Shown in pieces: positions 28,140-36,153 of a DNA stretch of 54,301 nucleotides. Numbering within the stretch: position 1 is the stretch's first letter; each line of letters starts with the position of its first letter. Made by a program: the position numbers and the translations under genes. Under the pieces are notes generated by a model. It worked only from the letters and a program-made list of their open reading frames with translations, searched no databases and had not been told where the DNA came from. Source of the stretch: Bryobacterales bacterium (GTDB lineage: Bacteria > Acidobacteriota > Terriglobia > Bryobacterales > Bryobacteraceae); NCBI GenBank assembly GCA_003135055.1, contig PLDF01000294.1, forward strand, positions 1 to 54,301, read 5' to 3'.

Positions 28140-28228
28140 GGTCGGGATCTGGCTCAAAAAGCGTGACGCAAAGCCGCAGGAGGAGCTTCTTTGAGGCTAC
28201 CTCAAGCCACACGGCTTGGGTCCGGAAA

Positions 28229-28252
28229 GACAGGCCAGGAGGCCTGTCTCAC
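28229..28252. repeat. Palindromic repeat family B, copy 4
   Basis: GACAGGCC-agga-GGCCTGTC then TCAC, almost identical to 2206-2229. It lies 7 bp past the recR stop and may act as a 3' hairpin for the dnaX-ebfC-recR transcript. Confidence 0.65.
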
Positions 28253-28258
28253 TTGCCG

Positions 28259-28858
28259 CTACATTTCCCGCCGGCCTTCCATAGCTTTTGAGATAGTCAC
28301 TTCGTCGGCGAATTCCAAATCGCTGCCCACGGGAATGCCCATGGCGATGCGAGTCACCTTGACGCCGAGAGGCTTGAGCAGGCGCGCCAGATAGACCGCG
28401 GTGGCTTCGCCTTCCACCGTCGGGTTGGTGGCGATGATGGCTTCCTTGATCTCGCCCTGCCCGATGCGCTCCACCAGGCCCCTGATCTTCAGCGCGTCCG
28501 GGCCGATGCCGCGAAGCGGCGAGAGCGCGCCGTGCAGCACGTGGTAGCGGCCTTCGAACTGGCGCGTGGTTTCAATGCCGACGATGCTGTGCGGCTCTTC
28601 CACCACGCAGACGATGGCGGGGTCGCGGCGCGCGTCGGAACAGTAGAGGCAGAGCTCGTGGTCGCTGATGTTGTTGCACACGCTGCAGAGGCCGAGCTTG
28701 TCCTTCACGTCGAGTATGGCTTGGGCGAGATGCGCGGCGTCGTCGCGGCCGGCGCGCAGCACGTGGAATGCGATGCGCTGCGCCGATTTCTGCCCAATCC
28801 CGGGCAGCCGCTTGAACTCGTTGATGAGCCGCGCCAGCGGTTCGGCGAAATCGGGCAT
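28259..28858 (-). CDS. recR: Recombination mediator RecR
   Basis: 199 aa, normal length. With RecO and RecF it loads RecA on gapped DNA. It has the N-terminal HhH ([20 protein letters not shown]), the four-Cys zinc finger [16 protein letters not shown], and the Toprim domain ([60 protein letters not shown]). Its ATG directly abuts the ebfC stop (TAA-ATG), and the order dnaX-ebfC-recR is the standard operon. Confidence 0.97.
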   Translation of the reverse strand: MPDFAEPLARLINEFKRLPGIGQKSAQRIAFHVLRAGRDDAAHLAQAILDVKDKLGLCSVCNNISDHELCLYCSDARRDPAIVCVVEEPHSIVGIETTRQFEGRYHVLHGALSPLRGIGPDALKIRGLVERIGQGEIKEAIIATNPTVEGEATAVYLARLLKPLGVKVTRIAMGIPVGSDLEFADEVTISKAMEGRREM

Positions 28859-29167
28859 TTAGAAGAGGCCCGGAGGCAGGCCCATGCCGCCGAGCATGCC
28901 TCCCATCTTCTGCTTGGTCTCGGCGTCGACCTTCTTGACGGCTTCGTTGCAGGCGGCGACCACCATATCCTGCAGCATCTCCACGTCGCCCGCGACTTCC
29001 GGGTCGATTTTCACCGATAGCAGGTTCTTCTGCCCGTCCATGTGGACCGTGACCATGCCGCCGCCGGCCGTGGCTTCGACCTTGATCTGGGCGATCTCCT
29101 GCTGGAGCTTATCCTGCATCTGCTGCGCCTGGCGCATCATCTGCTGCATGTTGCCGGGTAGTTTCAT
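28859..29167 (-). CDS. ebfC: YbaB/EbfC nucleoid-associated protein
   Basis: 102 aa from the ATG at 29167 with AAGGAG in front, located over the dnaX stop. Met/Gln-rich N-terminal helix (MQQMMRQAQQMQDKLQQEIA), then the conserved VEATAGGGMVTVHMDGQ and EVAGDVEMLQDMVVAACNEA. A small DNA-binding dimer. The gene lies 4 bp after dnaX and 0 bp before recR. Confidence 0.96.
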   Translation of the reverse strand: MKLPGNMQQMMRQAQQMQDKLQQEIAQIKVEATAGGGMVTVHMDGQKNLLSVKIDPEVAGDVEMLQDMVVAACNEAVKKVDAETKQKMGGMLGGMGLPPGLF

Positions 29168-29171
29168 GTAG

Positions 29172-30905
29172 CTACTCCTTGAGGTTTCGAACTTTGCGGA
29201 TCTCACCGCCGAAGACCTCGCGGAAGCGCTGCACTTCGGGGTTGGCCAGCGCGCGCGTGGCAGCTTCGTCCTCGGCCGCGGAGGGAGCTTTGGCCGCTGG
29301 GGCGGCGATGGGCGTGGCGGTTTCGGAGCCGGCTTCGCCGATGAGTACTTTGATGCGCATGGGCCGCGAAGAAATGTGTTTGACGGCCTTGTTGAGATCT
29401 TCGAGCCGTAGCGCGAGCGAGTAGGCTTTGGTGGTGACAATTTGGATTTCGCCACCGGTTTCGGCGACGCGCGCGTTCTCGATGGCGTCGGCGGTGAAGG
29501 GCAGGCCAAGTTCCATCAGCGCCGAGTGGAGCTGCCCGCGCCAGTCGCCAACCGCCATGGGTCTCGGCGCCGGTGGCTCGGCCACCGCAATCGCGCCCGA
29601 GGATTGCGGCTCGGAAGGACGAGGCGCGGCCTTCCTGGCGCGGTCGAGATCGAACGGCGATGGGCCGGTGCGTGGTGGCGGCGGCGCGGCAGATGGCGCC
29701 GGCGCGGCAGATGCCAGCGGCGCTTTAGCTACGGACCTCGATCCGGGCAGCGCAGACGGCGCGGATTCGCTCGAAAGCCCGGCCAGCGCCTGCTCGATGG
29801 GTAAGAGGCGGCCTGCCTGTACCAGACGCACCAGGCCGATCTCCAGATGAAACCGGGGCTGCAGCGAATATTGGAGATCGCGGAATATATCGAGCGTCAG
29901 CTGCAGGTAGCGCGTTAAATCCTCTTCGGAAAACTGCGCGGCGATTTCGCCCATGCGTTGCCGCTGCGCGGGCGATGCCGCGATCAAGCGGGCGCCCAGC
30001 GCGCCATCGGCGGCGGAGATTCGCGCCACCAGCAGATTGCGCAGATAGCGCGCCAGCTCGCGCGCGAAGTGCTGCAGATTTTGGCCGTTGCGCTCCAGCT
30101 CGTCCACTATTTCGAGCATGCGGCGCGTATCGCTATCGGCCAGCGCCTGGCTGACGCGCTCCAGCGATTCCAGGGAGAATGCCCCCAGCAGGGCGCGCAC
30201 TTCGGCGGCATCGAGCTTCGACCCGCAGCAGGCAATGGCCTGGTCGAGCGCGGAAAGCGAATCGCGCACGCTGCCTTCGCCCGCTTGCGCCAGTACGGCC
30301 AGGGCTTCGGAATCGGCTTCGATGCCTTCCTGGCCGCAGATCCACGCCATGCGCGCGATGAGGGCGTCGAAATCGACGGAGCGGAAACTGAAGTGCTGGC
30401 AGCGCGACGCGATGGTGGCCGGGATCTTGTGCGCTTCGGTGGTGCAAAGCACGAAAACGGCCCATTCCGGCGGCTCTTCGATGGTCTTGAGCAGGGCGTT
30501 GAAGGCTTCGTTGGTGATCTGGTGGGCTTCGTCGATGACGAAGATTTTGTAGCGGTCGCGCACCGGCTGGTAGCGGACGTTCTCGCGCAGCTCGCGCATT
30601 TCATTGATGCCGCGGTTCGAGGCGGCGTCGATTTCGATCACGTCCACGGCGCCCCCGGAGGCGATCTCGCGGCAGCTTGCGCACTCGCCGCAAGGCGTGG
30701 CGGTGGGCCCTTGGATGCAGTTCAGGCACCGCGCCAGAATGCGCGCCACGGTGGTTTTGCCGGTGCCGCGCTGGCCCGAAAAGATGTAGCCGTGGGCGAT
30801 GCGGTTTTGCGCGATGGCGTTTTCCAGGGTGGTCTTGACGTGTTCCTGGTTGACCACGTCGTGAAACGTCTGGGGCCGGTATTTTCTTGCGATTACCTGA
30901 TACAT
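29172..30905 (-). CDS. dnaX: DNA polymerase III subunits gamma/tau
   Basis: 577 aa from the ATG at 30905 (MYQVIARKYRPQTFHDVVNQ). AAA+ clamp-loader ATPase: Walker A GQRGTGKTT, zinc cysteines in CLNCIQG-CGECASC, Walker B/DEAH FVIDEAHQIT, sensor and arginine-finger region TIASRCQHFSFRSVDFD. Domain III follows to about residue 365. A Pro/Ala-rich linker at about 385-455 and a tau-type C-terminal domain (WRGQLHSALMELGLPFTADA) follow. I see no obvious slippage site for gamma. It sits directly downstream of ffs. Confidence 0.97.
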   Translation of the reverse strand: MYQVIARKYRPQTFHDVVNQEHVKTTLENAIAQNRIAHGYIFSGQRGTGKTTVARILARCLNCIQGPTATPCGECASCREIASGGAVDVIEIDAASNRGINEMRELRENVRYQPVRDRYKIFVIDEAHQITNEAFNALLKTIEEPPEWAVFVLCTTEAHKIPATIASRCQHFSFRSVDFDALIARMAWICGQEGIEADSEALAVLAQAGEGSVRDSLSALDQAIACCGSKLDAAEVRALLGAFSLESLERVSQALADSDTRRMLEIVDELERNGQNLQHFARELARYLRNLLVARISAADGALGARLIAASPAQRQRMGEIAAQFSEEDLTRYLQLTLDIFRDLQYSLQPRFHLEIGLVRLVQAGRLLPIEQALAGLSSESAPSALPGSRSVAKAPLASAAPAPSAAPPPPRTGPSPFDLDRARKAAPRPSEPQSSGAIAVAEPPAPRPMAVGDWRGQLHSALMELGLPFTADAIENARVAETGGEIQIVTTKAYSLALRLEDLNKAVKHISSRPMRIKVLIGEAGSETATPIAAPAAKAPSAAEDEAATRALANPEVQRFREVFGGEIRKVRNLKE

Positions 30906-30919
30906 GGGGCGGGCATATG

Positions 30920-31024
30920 CCAGGCCCCGGGTAATCCGCGGCACACGAACCGCACCACTACCGTTGCTTCCTTCCGGACCTGGCGGGGTTTGCAGCCGTC
31001 CGTTGCACGGAGCCCGAGACCTGA
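30920..31024 (-). ncRNA. ffs: Signal recognition particle RNA (4.5S type)
   Basis: On the minus strand the hallmark apical loop reads CAGGTCCGGAAGGAAGCA (around 30967-30985) with the GTGCCGCGG partner side downstream. The terminal stem pairs CAGGTCTCGGG with CCCGGGGCCTG. Length is about 105 nt, the short bacterial form without an Alu domain. Position just upstream of dnaX is seen in many bacteria. The ends are estimated from the terminal stem. Confidence 0.93.
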
Positions 31025-31091
31025 CAAGAAACTATCGTAGCATGGGGAGTTTTGGGGGCTGCGGCGCGGGGCGGCGATATGATGAAGGTTC

Positions 31092-31504
31092 GTGGACCGC
31101 AAGGATCTACAAGCGCTATCGAACGTTAGACTGAAGGAAGCGAAAGCTTTGCTGGGGTTGGGCTTATGGGATGCGCATACTATCTGACGGGGTACGGAGT
31201 GGAGTGCGCCTTGAAGGCGTGCATTGCGAAGCAGACGGCGCGGCATGAATTTCCGGACAAGAAGAAGGCGCTCCAGAGTTACTCGCATGACTTGCGGTCT
31301 CTGGCGCAGGTTGCCGGTCTTGGAGACGGGTTTAGCGAACGCAGCCGGCGGGATGCGGAATTCGAGCAAAACTGGGAAACCGCGCAAGCCTGGACGGAGG
31401 AGAGTCGTTATCAACGGCATGGCCAGAAGTCGGCTCAAGATATGTTTAAGGCGGCCACACATAGGATTTACGGAGTCATTCCATGGATAAAAACGCATTG
31501 GTAA
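31092..31504 (+). pseudogene. HEPN-domain protein, one-base frameshift
   Basis: GTG at 31092 reads VDRKDLQALSNVRLKEAKALLGLGLWDA and stops soon after. One missing G near 31170 would join it to AYYLTGYGVECALKACIAKQ, then LQSYSHDLRSLAQVAGLG and FEQNWETAQAWTEESRY to 31504, about 137 aa. The helical pattern and the 'YYLTGYGVECALKA ... SHDLRSL' signature fit HEPN proteins. The tail overlaps the next gene by 22 bp, implying an operon. If the deletion is real, only a truncated product is made, unless an internal ATG at 31166 is used. Confidence 0.7.
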
Positions 31505-31869
31505 GCATCGAAGTCGATAGAGGCGCTCAGATCCTCAGTATCCTCGATCAAGCGCAACTCAAGATCAGCGTCGCACTCTTTGTCCATCTATCCGAATATG
31601 AGTCGTGGCGTTTGGTTCTAGCCGGACGCCAGCTTGATGGGACGCCCCGGCTGCAGGACGCCTATGGGTTGTTGCGCAAGGCGCTCGATGCTGCGGGATT
31701 CGCCTTCGAGAAGACCCCGCCCATGCTGATTCTACCGATGAACGATCCTTTCATCAAGGCTCTGCGCCGTCTCTATGGGAAGAATGGTCGCGCTGAAGGC
31801 ATGATTCTTGGCGGCCAGTCGATCGGCAATCGCTTCATTGAAGAAGGCTACGTCTATCGGATTTCCTAG
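31483..31869 (+). CDS. Unknown 128-aa partner of HEPN gene
   Basis: Intact, begins inside the last 22 bp of the HEPN gene (MDKNALVSIEVDRGAQILSI). Mixed alpha/beta, with ALFVHLSEYESWRLVLAGRQ, LLRKALDAAGFAFEKTPPML, PFIKALRRLYGKNGRAEGMI and IEEGYVYRIS. It has none of the GSxxxG...DxD signature of MNT nucleotidyltransferases, the usual HEPN partners. By position it could be an antitoxin of another kind (inference). I do not recognise the family's function. Confidence 0.75.
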   Translation: MDKNALVSIEVDRGAQILSILDQAQLKISVALFVHLSEYESWRLVLAGRQLDGTPRLQDAYGLLRKALDAAGFAFEKTPPMLILPMNDPFIKALRRLYGKNGRAEGMILGGQSIGNRFIEEGYVYRIS

Positions 31870-31916
31870 CGTTGGCCGGGCCACAGGCCAGCAGGCCGTG
31901 GGCCCGCGCCACTAAA

Positions 31917-32933
31917 CTAACAGGTTGCGGCCATCAGCGCGCCGCGGGCGGTGGAGTTTAACGGATCGTCCGACATGCGTACTTCCAGAATTTTCACCGG
32001 GAAGTCCTGTGTGCGCAGCGCGGCGATGAACTGGTCCAGGAATCCTTTCGGCATAGCGGTGCCGCCGCTGAGCACCACCGGAACCGGGCGGTCGAACTTG
32101 GGCAGTTTCGCCGCCGACGAGAGCTTGGCGCGCAGCGTATAGGCCAGCGTTTCGATCACCTCCTGGTAATAGATGGTGAGCGCGTTCTTCACACGGTCGG
32201 TGGAAAGGCCGTTGAGGCGGAATCCGTGTTCCTTCTCCGTGCGCAGGCGGTTTGCGACTTCGCCGGTGACGGCGGCCGCGTGCGAATCGATGTAGTCGCC
32301 GGCTTTGGCGACGCTGAAGCTGACTACCGGAACCGACAGCACCGCCAGGCACGCGTTGCACATCCCGCTGCCGCAGGAGATGCCAATGCCGGTGTAGTTG
32401 GAAGAGCACATTTCGCCAAACACCACGGCGAGGCCCTCCTCAATGGGGTGGGCCTCATAGCCAAGCTCGATGAGGATCTGCTTGATGGTGGCGTTGTGAT
32501 AGGCAATCCCCTGTTCTCCGCCGTCGGAGGCCGCCGGCACGCTATAGAAGAGTCTGCGGCCCTCGGCTGAGGATTTGCCAATCAGCCGCGTAATGATGCG
32601 GCGGATCACGTGGATGCCGTGCGGCTCCTGAGGGTTGAGGACTCCTTGCAGCATCGGCCGCCGGGTCTCGACGTGAAAGACTTCGGCGAACTTCTGCGCG
32701 TCGTTGCCCGCGACTACGATCTCGTTGTCGAAAACCTCGTGGAAGACGTCCTCCCTCGTCAGCAGGTTCTCTGTGAGCTTCGAGTACGGCAATGTGATGA
32801 ACGCGTTCAACTGCGCTTCGTAGCGGCAGCTTTTATCCCCACCGCGCGCCGCCACAATGCGGCTGGTGCCCACGTCTAGTCCAATGGGCAGGTTTGCGTC
32901 TTTCTCTTCGGTTGTCAAGCTATTCTCCTTCAT
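31917..32933 (-). CDS. Actin-like ATPase (ParM/MreB superfamily)
   Basis: 338 aa from the ATG at 32933; a start at 33011 is also in frame but weaker. Actin-fold signatures in order: phosphate-1 PIGLDVGTSRIVAARGG (residues 16-32), a middle 'RRLFYSVPA' beta strand, phosphate-2-like GIGISCGSGMCNACLAVLSV (about 180-200), and adenosine motif VPVVLSGGTAMPKGFLDQF (about 281-299). The phosphate-2 loop CGSG with Cys is unlike the DxGGGT of MreB. It ends a three-gene minus-strand cluster with a coiled-coil protein and a 50-aa membrane protein. Likely a filament-forming or regulatory actin homologue of unknown role. Confidence 0.8.
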   Translation of the reverse strand: MKENSLTTEEKDANLPIGLDVGTSRIVAARGGDKSCRYEAQLNAFITLPYSKLTENLLTREDVFHEVFDNEIVVAGNDAQKFAEVFHVETRRPMLQGVLNPQEPHGIHVIRRIITRLIGKSSAEGRRLFYSVPAASDGGEQGIAYHNATIKQILIELGYEAHPIEEGLAVVFGEMCSSNYTGIGISCGSGMCNACLAVLSVPVVSFSVAKAGDYIDSHAAAVTGEVANRLRTEKEHGFRLNGLSTDRVKNALTIYYQEVIETLAYTLRAKLSSAAKLPKFDRPVPVVLSGGTAMPKGFLDQFIAALRTQDFPVKILEVRMSDDPLNSTARGALMAATC

Positions 32934-32988
32934 GGGTTCACTTTCCGGACCCGGCGGCCCGGCGAGCGGCTGATCGTTATTCTCGTCG

Positions 32989-33141
32989 TTATTCAAAGGG
33001 GTGAATCTCATTCCGCCGCATCTCTTCCGAGAGCCGCCGGTAGTACAACAGGTCGTCCCGCGCAAAGGGCCGGGGAGCGCGGGGAAAGATCAGGTAACCG
33101 GCAAACGCTAAGGCGATACCGAGGCCCAATATTTCGATCAT
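32989..33141 (-). CDS. 50-aa single-pass membrane protein
   Basis: ATG at 33141, stop TAA at 32989-32991. Product MIEILGLGIALAFAGYLIF, then a basic/amphipathic tail PRAPRPFARDDLLYYRRLSE and EMRRNEIHPFE. One N-terminal helix and a charged cytoplasmic-type tail. It lies 13 bp after the coiled-coil gene and 55 bp before the actin-like start (or overlaps the longer start). It may anchor the actin homologue or coiled-coil protein to the membrane (inference from layout). Confidence 0.65.
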   Translation of the reverse strand: MIEILGLGIALAFAGYLIFPRAPRPFARDDLLYYRRLSEEMRRNEIHPFE

Positions 33142-33154
33142 CGGCGATCCTTAC

Positions 33155-33751
33155 TTAGCGGCGAGCCGCCCGATCGAGCGCCGCTACCAGACAGTTCCCT
33201 CCGGCTTCGGGGGGCGCCAGATATCCACACGCCTCGGCAATGGCCGCCAATTCGTTCTGCTTGCCTTTCTGCCACGCCCGCAGAGCGTCTTGCTGTTTGG
33301 CGACTTCATTGATATTAGTTTGAATTCGCGCCAGGTATTCAATATTGATCTGGTCCAACTCCTCTTGAATTATGCGGTTCTGTTCGGCTTTGAACGACTC
33401 GAAATCGCGTAGCTTCTTCTGCTGGCAATCTTCGTAATCGCTGAGGGCGCGCTGGCGGACCATGGCGTCCTGCATGATGTCCTTCGGTTCGGCGCCGGCG
33501 GCCTCAAGCGCCATCATGAGCGATCCGCGCTTCGATTCCACGGACATGCTCGATATGTGCGGGCTCGCGAGCATCCCCGCCACCTTCATAATGTCGTACG
33601 GCAGATTGGTTTGATCCGCTGGACCGCTGCGATAGATCTCGTTGAACGAATCGAATTTCCCCAACCCCGTGTGATCTGCGCTCTTCGGCGCATGATTGCT
33701 TTCCCTTGTCTGCACGTCGGCCTCCGGGTCTTGAAACAATCGTCTAAACAT
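33155..33751 (-). CDS. Coiled-coil protein, first gene of actin-like cluster
   Basis: 198 aa from the ATG at 33751, with GAAGGAG upstream. The first 80 residues are loosely structured (FNEIYRSGPADQTNLPYDIM, KVAGMLASPHISSMSVESKR). Residues about 95-175 form a long charged helix (AMVRQRALSDYEDCQQKKLR, FKAEQNRIIQEELDQINIEY, TNINEVAKQQDALRAWQKGK), a probable coiled coil. The tail is ACGYLAPPEAGGNCLVAALD. I recognise no family. Position in front of the small membrane protein and the actin-like gene suggests a filament partner. Confidence 0.8.
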   Translation of the reverse strand: MFRRLFQDPEADVQTRESNHAPKSADHTGLGKFDSFNEIYRSGPADQTNLPYDIMKVAGMLASPHISSMSVESKRGSLMMALEAAGAEPKDIMQDAMVRQRALSDYEDCQQKKLRDFESFKAEQNRIIQEELDQINIEYLARIQTNINEVAKQQDALRAWQKGKQNELAAIAEACGYLAPPEAGGNCLVAALDRAARR

Positions 33752-34050
33752 GAATCGGCACTCCTTCCAACCGAGCGAGTGCGCTTGCCCAGACAGCAAC
33801 AGCGCCAGCTGATCCCGGCCTGCCAGGGGTAATTCTGGTGAAATCGTTCGGATATCACCAAGATAGTACAAGCAGCCCGGATTAGATCTCAAAATTAATT
33901 TCCGATCCGCGAACTAACGTCTTTTTTTTAACACGCCAATCGGTTTCTTGCCCGGCAATCGCACTAATTACGGTAGATTTCGGATGAGAATAGGACCCGG
34001 AACCCGGCACTATAAGGTTTCGCGGCAATTCCGCCGAAAAAGAATCCAGT
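33752..34050. promoter_or_regulatory. Divergent promoter region, coiled coil versus amidase
   Basis: 299 bp, AT-richer than its surroundings, with an 8-T run near 33921-33928 and a TATAAG box at about 34012 on the amidase side. It drives the actin-like cluster to the left and the amidase to the right. Exact promoters cannot be fixed. Confidence 0.35.
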
Positions 34051-35283
34051 ATGAACAGATCCCAGCCAGATCCAGCGGCAATTCCGTGGATCAATTGGAC
34101 TGCGCAGCGCATCCCGGACCCGGTAGTGCGGCTACGTTTTTTGCGGGCGGCCGCGCCGGCATGGCAGCCAAAGCCGCCGAGGAAGTTTTCGCGGGCGCGC
34201 TCCGCGGGTTTGTCTCTGTTGGCGCTGGCGGCGCTGCTGGCGGCGGGCCGTCTTGCGGTCGCGCGGCGCGGCGCGAAAGCGTTCAGCCACGCCCAAGCCG
34301 CTGTGGCAGTATCGGCGAACCTCGTGAACGCTCCCGTCGTAATCATACCGGCCGGCATGGCGCTGCCGAAAGCCGAATCGGCGCCCGAGATCTGGCAGGT
34401 GGAGAAAACCGCGGCCTTTGAAACCTACAGTAATGGGCTGCGGATCGACAACAAGTTTTCCACCGGCAACCATCCGCGTTCGTACCTGGCATTCGCTGCC
34501 GCGCGATCCGGCGGGGCACAGGACGATGCCCGGGACCGCACCCAGGACGAAGCCCGTACCAACCCCGCCGGCATTGTGTATCACACCACCGAGAGCCTGC
34601 AGGCGCCCTTCGAGCCCGATCAGAACGGCAAACTCAAGCAGGTGGGCGAATCGCTGCTCGACTACGTGAAGCGGAAAAAGGCCTACAACTTCGTCATCGA
34701 CCGGTTCGGCAGGGTCTTCCGGGTGGTACAGGAAGCCGACGCGGCGGAGCACGCGGGATACTCGGTCTGGTCCGACGAAAAGTGGCTCTACGTGAATTTG
34801 AACGAGAGCTTCATCGGCGTTTCCGTGGAAACGCAGACGTCTCCGGGACAGATGGAGGCGGCGGTGACTTCGGCGCAGATCCGCGCGACGGCCATGCTGA
34901 CCGAAATGCTCCGCAGCCGCTACCACATTCCGGCCGGAAACTGCGTGACGCACGCGCAGGTGTCGGTGAATCCCACGAGAATGCTGGCGGGGTATCACAT
35001 GGACTGGGCCTCGTCGTTTCCCTTCGAAGAGATCGGGCTGCCGAATAACTATGCGCGGCCGCTGCCATCGGTTGCGGCATTCGGGTTCGAGTGCGACGCG
35101 AACTATTCGCGAACCGCCGGAGCCCGCCTCTCCGCGGGCGCCGGCCTGGGCGCGTGGGAGTTAGCGGAACGCGCCGCCGCGGCTGGAGTGAGCGTATCCG
35201 CGTACCGGAAATCGCTGCAGAACCAGTACCGCGATCTGCTGGCGGCGACCCGCGGGGCGGTAGTCAGTCACGAAGGAGACTGA
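34051..35283 (+). CDS. Membrane-anchored N-acetylmuramoyl-L-alanine amidase
   Basis: 410 aa. Basic N-terminus, then one membrane helix at about 52-70 (AGLSLLALAALLAAGRLAV). The C-terminal half is an Amidase_2/PGRP-type domain: GIVYHTTES with Zn ligand His178, YNFVIDRFGRVFRVV, NLNESFIGVSVE and NCVTHAQVSVNP with His301; the third ligand is not certain. It would cut the stem peptide from peptidoglycan outside the membrane. It is transcribed divergently from the actin-like cluster, which hints at a shared wall or shape function. Confidence 0.85.
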   Translation: MNRSQPDPAAIPWINWTAQRIPDPVVRLRFLRAAAPAWQPKPPRKFSRARSAGLSLLALAALLAAGRLAVARRGAKAFSHAQAAVAVSANLVNAPVVIIPAGMALPKAESAPEIWQVEKTAAFETYSNGLRIDNKFSTGNHPRSYLAFAAARSGGAQDDARDRTQDEARTNPAGIVYHTTESLQAPFEPDQNGKLKQVGESLLDYVKRKKAYNFVIDRFGRVFRVVQEADAAEHAGYSVWSDEKWLYVNLNESFIGVSVETQTSPGQMEAAVTSAQIRATAMLTEMLRSRYHIPAGNCVTHAQVSVNPTRMLAGYHMDWASSFPFEEIGLPNNYARPLPSVAAFGFECDANYSRTAGARLSAGAGLGAWELAERAAAAGVSVSAYRKSLQNQYRDLLAATRGAVVSHEGD

Positions 35284-35299
35284 GCCGCATGGGCCTCGA

Positions 35300-35324
35300 C
35301 GGAGCCACGCCCGTGAGGGAGTGA
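35300..35324 (+). repeat. Dispersed repeat family C, partial copy
   Basis: GGAGCCACG-CCGTGAGGGAGTG, the right half of the element whose fuller form is at 35594-35627. Confidence 0.5.
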
Positions 35325-35506
35325 TTTTTCGCCGAGCGCAAAACCGCCGGTTACAGCACCGTTCTCCGGCCGCTAGATTCGGTCCTATCGCGAAATCGCT
35401 CGCTTACTTTACGGTCGCAGCTCTGTAAGCATCCGAGAACAAGCCGAGCCCGAAACGGAGCCGCAGCCGTCAGAAGCCGCGCAAGAATCGCTGAGATCGC
35501 CGGGTT

Positions 35507-35527
35507 GACAGACAAAGCGTCTGCCCC
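35507..35527. repeat. Palindromic repeat, GGCAGACA type
   Basis: Imperfect GACAGACAAAGCGTCTGCC followed by CCACGTTGGCGCGC, which is also near the 17320 copy. Same class as family B. Confidence 0.5.
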
Positions 35528-35593
35528 ACGTTGGCGCGCATAGGTGCGTTTTTGCGCCTGCCAACCGATTGTTTCACAGCTTCTGGCGCACGC

Positions 35594-35627
35594 GGCTCCG
35601 ATCAGAGCCACGACCGTGAGGGAGTGG
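35594..35627 (+). repeat. Dispersed repeat family C, full copy
   Basis: GGCTCCGATCAGAGCC followed by ACGACCGTGAGGGAGTGG. An inverted copy lies at 64-93. With the two neighbouring elements it fills the 405-bp gap 35284-35688, which has no gene. Confidence 0.65.
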
Positions 35628-35688
35628 TTTCCAGGAAGAACACAGAATCACTCGGTTACGGCACTAACTAGCGTTGGCTGGGCGAAGA

Positions 35689-36123
35689 CTACGCGCGATC
35701 TTCGTCCGCGCGCCAGTTTTTCACCGCGCGCTTGATGTCGGCAGGCTTCATGCCGTCCTGCGCCGCTTTCTGCGCCAGCGCGACGAATTCTCCGTCGGAG
35801 GCAAAACGCAGCGCCACGATTTGCCCCACGCTCAGGCGCGGGTCCAGCAGCTTGCCCGTCATGACGAAGTGGCGCAGGTTTTCCTCGGCGCGAATGGCGC
35901 GGTCTTGCGCCTTCAATGCAAAGACGCGGCCGAAAAACGCCGTGAGAAATCCGGCGAAGCTCAGCGCCACGATCAGCGCCGCGCTGTAGAGGCGCTCATG
36001 GTCCCCGAACGATTGGATCAAATTGACGATTGACCCGATTAATGTGAGCAGCAGCAGCGGCAGTACGACGAAGTGGAACAGCGGGACATACCGCGGATGG
36101 TTCGCGTAGTTTTGGTCGGCCAT
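35689..36123 (-). CDS. DUF6526 family membrane protein
   Basis: 144 aa from the ATG at 36123 (MADQNYANHPRYVPLFHFVV); an ATG four codons upstream is possible. Two helices near residues 17-38 and 49-68, then a charged soluble tail with FGRVFALKAQDRAIRAEENL and SVGQIVALRFASDGEFVALA. This matches the DUF6526 pattern. Function is unknown. Divergent from the methyltransferase-like gene with 30 bp between the starts. Confidence 0.85.
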   Translation of the reverse strand: MADQNYANHPRYVPLFHFVVLPLLLLTLIGSIVNLIQSFGDHERLYSAALIVALSFAGFLTAFFGRVFALKAQDRAIRAEENLRHFVMTGKLLDPRLSVGQIVALRFASDGEFVALAQKAAQDGMKPADIKRAVKNWRADEDRA

Positions 36124-36153
36124 GGTGTTGCCCATTCTATCGTTTCGCGTACG

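Noticed and set aside
27627..28157. 176-aa minus-strand frame containing the repeat PFNRHSFGASMAT twice
   Set aside because: The repeated peptide is just the translation of the two CRISPR-like repeats, and the frame overlaps the secreted-protein gene.
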